From NCBI RefSeq assembly GCF_014648055.1, contig NZ_BMQJ01000001.1, positions 776,741-840,740 on the forward strand: DNA of 64,000 nucleotides, read 5' to 3'. The notes beneath the pieces were generated by a model. The model saw only the letters and a list, made by a program, of their open reading frames with translations, did no database searches and had not been told where the DNA came from. The number at the start of each line of letters is the position of its first letter. The stretch's first letter is position 1. A program made the translations under genes and the position numbers. Shown here in pieces: positions 61,323 through 64,000 of the stretch. The stretch is from Streptosporangium pseudovulgare. Its GTDB lineage: Bacteria; Actinomycetota; Actinomycetes; Streptosporangiales; Streptosporangiaceae.

Positions 61323-62804
61323 ATGCCTCGACGCTGGAAGATCCTCGCCGTCCTGTGCCTCAGCCTGTTCGTGGTCGTCCTCGACAACACGGTGCTGAAC
61401 GTGGCGGTGCCGTCGCTCATGCACGACCTGCCCGCCTCCGTCGCCGCGACCCAGTGGATCGTCGACGCCTACTCGCTGGTCTTCGCCGGCCTGCTCCTCA
61501 CGGCCGGCTCGTGGGCCGACCGCCGGGGACGCCGGCGGGCCCTGCTGTACGGCTTCGCGCTCTTCGGCCTCGGTTCGCTCGGAGCGGCCCTCGCCCGCGA
61601 CGCCGGAACACTGATCGCGCTGCGCGGCCTGATGGGGGCCGGAGGCGCGCTCGTCATGCCGAGCACCCTTTCGATCATCGCCCAGGTCTTCGACGAGGAG
61701 GAGCGGCCCAAGGCCATGGGCATCTGGGGTGCGACCGGCATGCTGGGCCTGGCCCTCGGACCCACGCTCGGTGGGCTGCTCATCCAGCGCTTCGGGTGGG
61801 ACTCGGTGTTCCTGATCAACGTCCCCGTCGCCGCCGTCGCCGTCGTGGCCGCCCTCGCCGTCGTACCCGAGTCGTCCGACCCGCGCCCCGGCGAGCACGC
61901 CGACGTGCCGGGGGCGGTCCTGTCCGGGCTCGGCATCGCCGCCCTCGTGTGGACGGTCATCTCGATCCCCGGGCACGGTGTGACGAGCCCCGTGGTGCTC
62001 GGGGGCCTCGCCGTCGCCGTCACGGCACTCGCCGGCTTCGCCGTCCGGGAACGCCGGGCCGCCCACCCGATGCTCGACCTCGCCCTTTTCGGACGTCCCG
62101 GGTTCTCTGCCGCGACCGTGGTGATCGCGCTGCTGGCGCTCGCGCTGTCCGGCCTGACCTTCGTGCTGACGCAGTACCTCCAGCTCGTCCTCGGCTATTC
62201 GGCGATGCGGGCCGGCCTCGCGCTCGTGCCGGCGGCGGTCCTCGCCGCGATCGGCAACGGCCTGGGCGGCGCCCTGGCCGGGCGCATCGGATCGAACCGC
62301 ACGGCGGCGCTCGGCCTGTCCCTCACCGCCGGGGGGTTCGCGCTGATGGCATCCACGTCGCAGGGCAGCGGCTACCCTCACCTGCTCGCGGTCATGGTCC
62401 CGCTGTGCCTCGGCCTCGGCGTCACCGGACCGGCCGCGTACGAGGCGCTGCTCGGGGCGGTGCCGCGCTCGCAGGCCGGGGTGGCCGCGGCGCTCAACGA
62501 CGCGGTACAGGAGGTCGGCACCACCCTGGGGGTGGCGGTGCTGGGAAGCGTCGTCTCGGCGGTGTACGCGGCGAGCCTCCCCTCGGGCGCTCCGGCGGGG
62601 GCCCGGGAGTCGCTGGCGGGCGCGTTGCGGCTCGGCCTCGGCGACACGGCGCGCGCGGCCTTCGTGCACGCGGTCGACGCCGGATCGTGGGCCGCCGCGG
62701 GCATCCTCGTCGCGACGGCCGCGCTCGCCCTCGCCAGGCTCGGCCGGCACACCTCCTCGGGCGCCGTCCCCACCGCCCCCGAACCGGCCGCAGCCCACGG
62801 CTGA
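61323..62804 (+). CDS. MFS transporter, DHA2 (EmrB/QacA, 14-helix) type
   Basis: A 493-residue drug:proton antiporter-type protein. The first helix ends in LDNTVLNVAVPSL (the DHA2 motif D1), followed by GSWADRRGRRRALLYGFALF (motif A) and LRGLMGAGGALVMPSTLSII (motif B). GATGMLGLALGPTLGGLLIQ is motif C, the antiporter motif. About 14 hydrophobic helices are apparent. Control by the adjacent TetR through the two palindromes predicts induction by its substrate, which is unknown. Confidence 0.94.
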   Translation: MPRRWKILAVLCLSLFVVVLDNTVLNVAVPSLMHDLPASVAATQWIVDAYSLVFAGLLLTAGSWADRRGRRRALLYGFALFGLGSLGAALARDAGTLIALRGLMGAGGALVMPSTLSIIAQVFDEEERPKAMGIWGATGMLGLALGPTLGGLLIQRFGWDSVFLINVPVAAVAVVAALAVVPESSDPRPGEHADVPGAVLSGLGIAALVWTVISIPGHGVTSPVVLGGLAVAVTALAGFAVRERRAAHPMLDLALFGRPGFSAATVVIALLALALSGLTFVLTQYLQLVLGYSAMRAGLALVPAAVLAAIGNGLGGALAGRIGSNRTAALGLSLTAGGFALMASTSQGSGYPHLLAVMVPLCLGLGVTGPAAYEALLGAVPRSQAGVAAALNDAVQEVGTTLGVAVLGSVVSAVYAASLPSGAPAGARESLAGALRLGLGDTARAAFVHAVDAGSWAAAGILVATAALALARLGRHTSSGAVPTAPEPAAAHG

Positions 62805-62873
62805 ACCGCCTGGAGCAGCGGGGTCCCGGCCGCCCGCTGACCTCGTCGGCCGCGACGGCTCAGGCCCCGCCCG

Positions 62874-64000
62874 TCAGTCCCGGCGCCGCCGTCCGGCCCG
62901 CGCCCGGATGGCGGCGGTGGCGGCGTTCAGCTCGTGCTCGTCCTTGATGGTGACGTTCCCCTCGTAGGTGACGCCGCTCGGCGGGTCGTCGTGGCCCAGC
63001 GGGTCGGCGTCCCAGAAGTTGCCCCGGTAGACGACGTTCTCCAGCGGCGGCCCCACGTGCAGCACGGCCGTGTTGTCGGCGCGGGCGACGACGTTGCCCT
63101 CGACCGTCACCCACGAGGCCCCGTAGTCGGTGTAGAGCCCGAAGTTGTACGGCGTGCGGGTGTCCTCGATGACGTTGCCCCGCACCAGCGCGCCGTTGCC
63201 GTGCGAGTCGCCCTGCGGCCCGGACAGGTAGATCCCGCCGCCGTCGGCCAGGACCTGCATGGTGCCGGCGGTGCGGTTGTTCAGGATCCGGGTGCCCTCG
63301 CCGGGTCCGGCCGTGATCCCGCAGTGCGGCACGTCGCCGATCTCGTTGTGCGCGACGACGCAGCCGGACGCCCCCATGATCGAGATCCCGGGCGATCCGC
63401 TGTATTCGAGCCCGATGCCGCGCACCAGGTTGTCCTCGATCACCGTGCCCCGGCTGCCGGACACCACGACGGCCCCGGCGGAGAGGGTGTCGAAGTCGCA
63501 GCCGCGCACGGTGAGCCCTTCGCCGCCGGACACGCCCAGCCCGGACGCCCCGAGCCGGGTGAACCGGCAGCCCTCGACCACCGCGTCCACGGTGTCCTCG
63601 AAGACGACACAGGCGGGAATCGTCACGGAAGCGGCGGGATACGTCACGGATGCCCCCTCCCCCAGGACCGCCACCTCGACACCGCCGCCCTCGTAGTAGC
63701 CGCTGCCGTGGTAGTGCACGAAGCCCTCGGGACGGCTCGGGCGCAGCCAGGTCGCGTCGGCGAACACCAGCCCCAGGAAGGCCGTCCCCCGCGCGCCGGC
63801 CACGCGCAGCAGGGTCTCCAGCACCGGGGCGACCACCCGGGTGCGCGCCGGGTCCTCACCGGGGCGAGGCAGGTAGCGCAGCACGTGGTCGCCGGGGCGG
63901 GAGCGGTCGAGCACGAAGGTGCCCGGCTCGCGCAGGAAGCTCGGGTCGTTCTCGATCCGGGTGGGCAGGCCGGGACCGGCGGAGGTGACGCCGTCCCACG
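62874..64000 (-). CDS. Right-handed parallel beta-helix protein, 5' end outside the window
   Basis: At least 375 codons; the frame is open to the window edge, and residues before the GTG at 63914 (for example ENDPSFLREPGTFV) already look like protein, so the gene continues to the right. Repeated coils with Asn/Gly/Val steps (VVEGCRFTRLGASGLGVSGG, RGTVIEDNLVRGIGLEYSGS, VAHNEIGDVPHCGITAGPGE, GNGALVRGNVIEDTRTPYN) define a pectate-lyase-like beta helix. Many such proteins are secreted carbohydrate-active enzymes, but substrate and secretion signal cannot be seen here. Confidence 0.85.
   Translation of the reverse strand, partial: WDGVTSAGPGLPTRIENDPSFLREPGTFVLDRSRPGDHVLRYLPRPGEDPARTRVVAPVLETLLRVAGARGTAFLGLVFADATWLRPSRPEGFVHYHGSGYYEGGGVEVAVLGEGASVTYPAASVTIPACVVFEDTVDAVVEGCRFTRLGASGLGVSGGEGLTVRGCDFDTLSAGAVVVSGSRGTVIEDNLVRGIGLEYSGSPGISIMGASGCVVAHNEIGDVPHCGITAGPGEGTRILNNRTAGTMQVLADGGGIYLSGPQGDSHGNGALVRGNVIEDTRTPYNFGLYTDYGASWVTVEGNVVARADNTAVLHVGPPLENVVYRGNFWDADPLGHDDPPSGVTYEGNVTIKDEHELNAATAAIRARAGRRRRD

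Overview
The window is very GC-rich and almost fully coding. It contains a desferrioxamine-type (desABCD) operon, a hopanoid operon, an AfsR/SARP-like regulator, a DUF5753 helix-turn-helix/DUF397 pair, a WXG-type gene pair and many GTG starts with ATGA/GTGA overlaps. Together these point to a filamentous actinomycete chromosome. Streptosporangiaceae-like is my guess; the genus cannot be fixed by eye. No tRNA, rRNA, insertion sequence, phage gene or CRISPR array was recognised.

Layout. 0-12.7 kb: a DUF4236 protein; an iron-flavoured group (CDGSH protein, diiron heme-oxygenase-like enzyme, glycosyltransferase); a methyltransferase; proS; a membrane protein; a ferredoxin-NADP reductase and an aldolase-family enzyme; cutC; a GNAT; and a GntR regulator divergent from a small protein. 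13-19.8 kb: flavin reductase, a 1125-aa SARP/NB-ARC/TPR regulator, an FAD monooxygenase and a DMT transporter. 19.9-29.7 kb: a glycosyltransferase and a NodB-type deacetylase, then the coupled hopanoid operon hpnC-hpnD-hpnE-shc-hpnG-hpnH. It converts farnesyl diphosphate via squalene to hopene and on to adenosylhopane and ribosylhopane. 29.8-33.2 kb: SDR, methyltransferase, DUF2252 protein and a small acidic protein. 33.3-39.5 kb: a complete peptide/nickel-type ABC importer (binding protein, two permeases, two ATPases) in one operon. 39.8-43.5 kb: SDR, ATP-grasp enzyme, class A beta-lactamase, and a copper chaperone behind an apparent CsoR operator. 43.6-47.9 kb: an accessory patch with locally low GC: DUF397/HTH pair, a lipoprotein, and a 655-aa protein with a WXG partner. 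48.2-51.4 kb: MMPL exporter and divergent TetR. 51.6-53.2 kb: Ser/Thr kinase. 53.2-60.6 kb: siderophore genes desA-desB-desC-desD. An iron box lies between desA and a divergent, broken penicillin-acylase gene that runs in frame into a second siderophore-type acetyltransferase. 60.6-62.8 kb: TetR and MFS exporter with twin palindromic operators. The right edge cuts a beta-helix protein.

A recurring oddity is short tandem repeats of 15 or 18 bp. They sit inside low-complexity linkers and tails of unrelated genes and at some gene ends. The items I would follow first are the WXG/655-aa/lipoprotein locus, whose low-GC 3' module abuts a convergent lipoprotein gene, and the glycosyltransferase plus deacetylase beside the hopanoid operon. 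All assignments are from reading motifs; no database search was possible.
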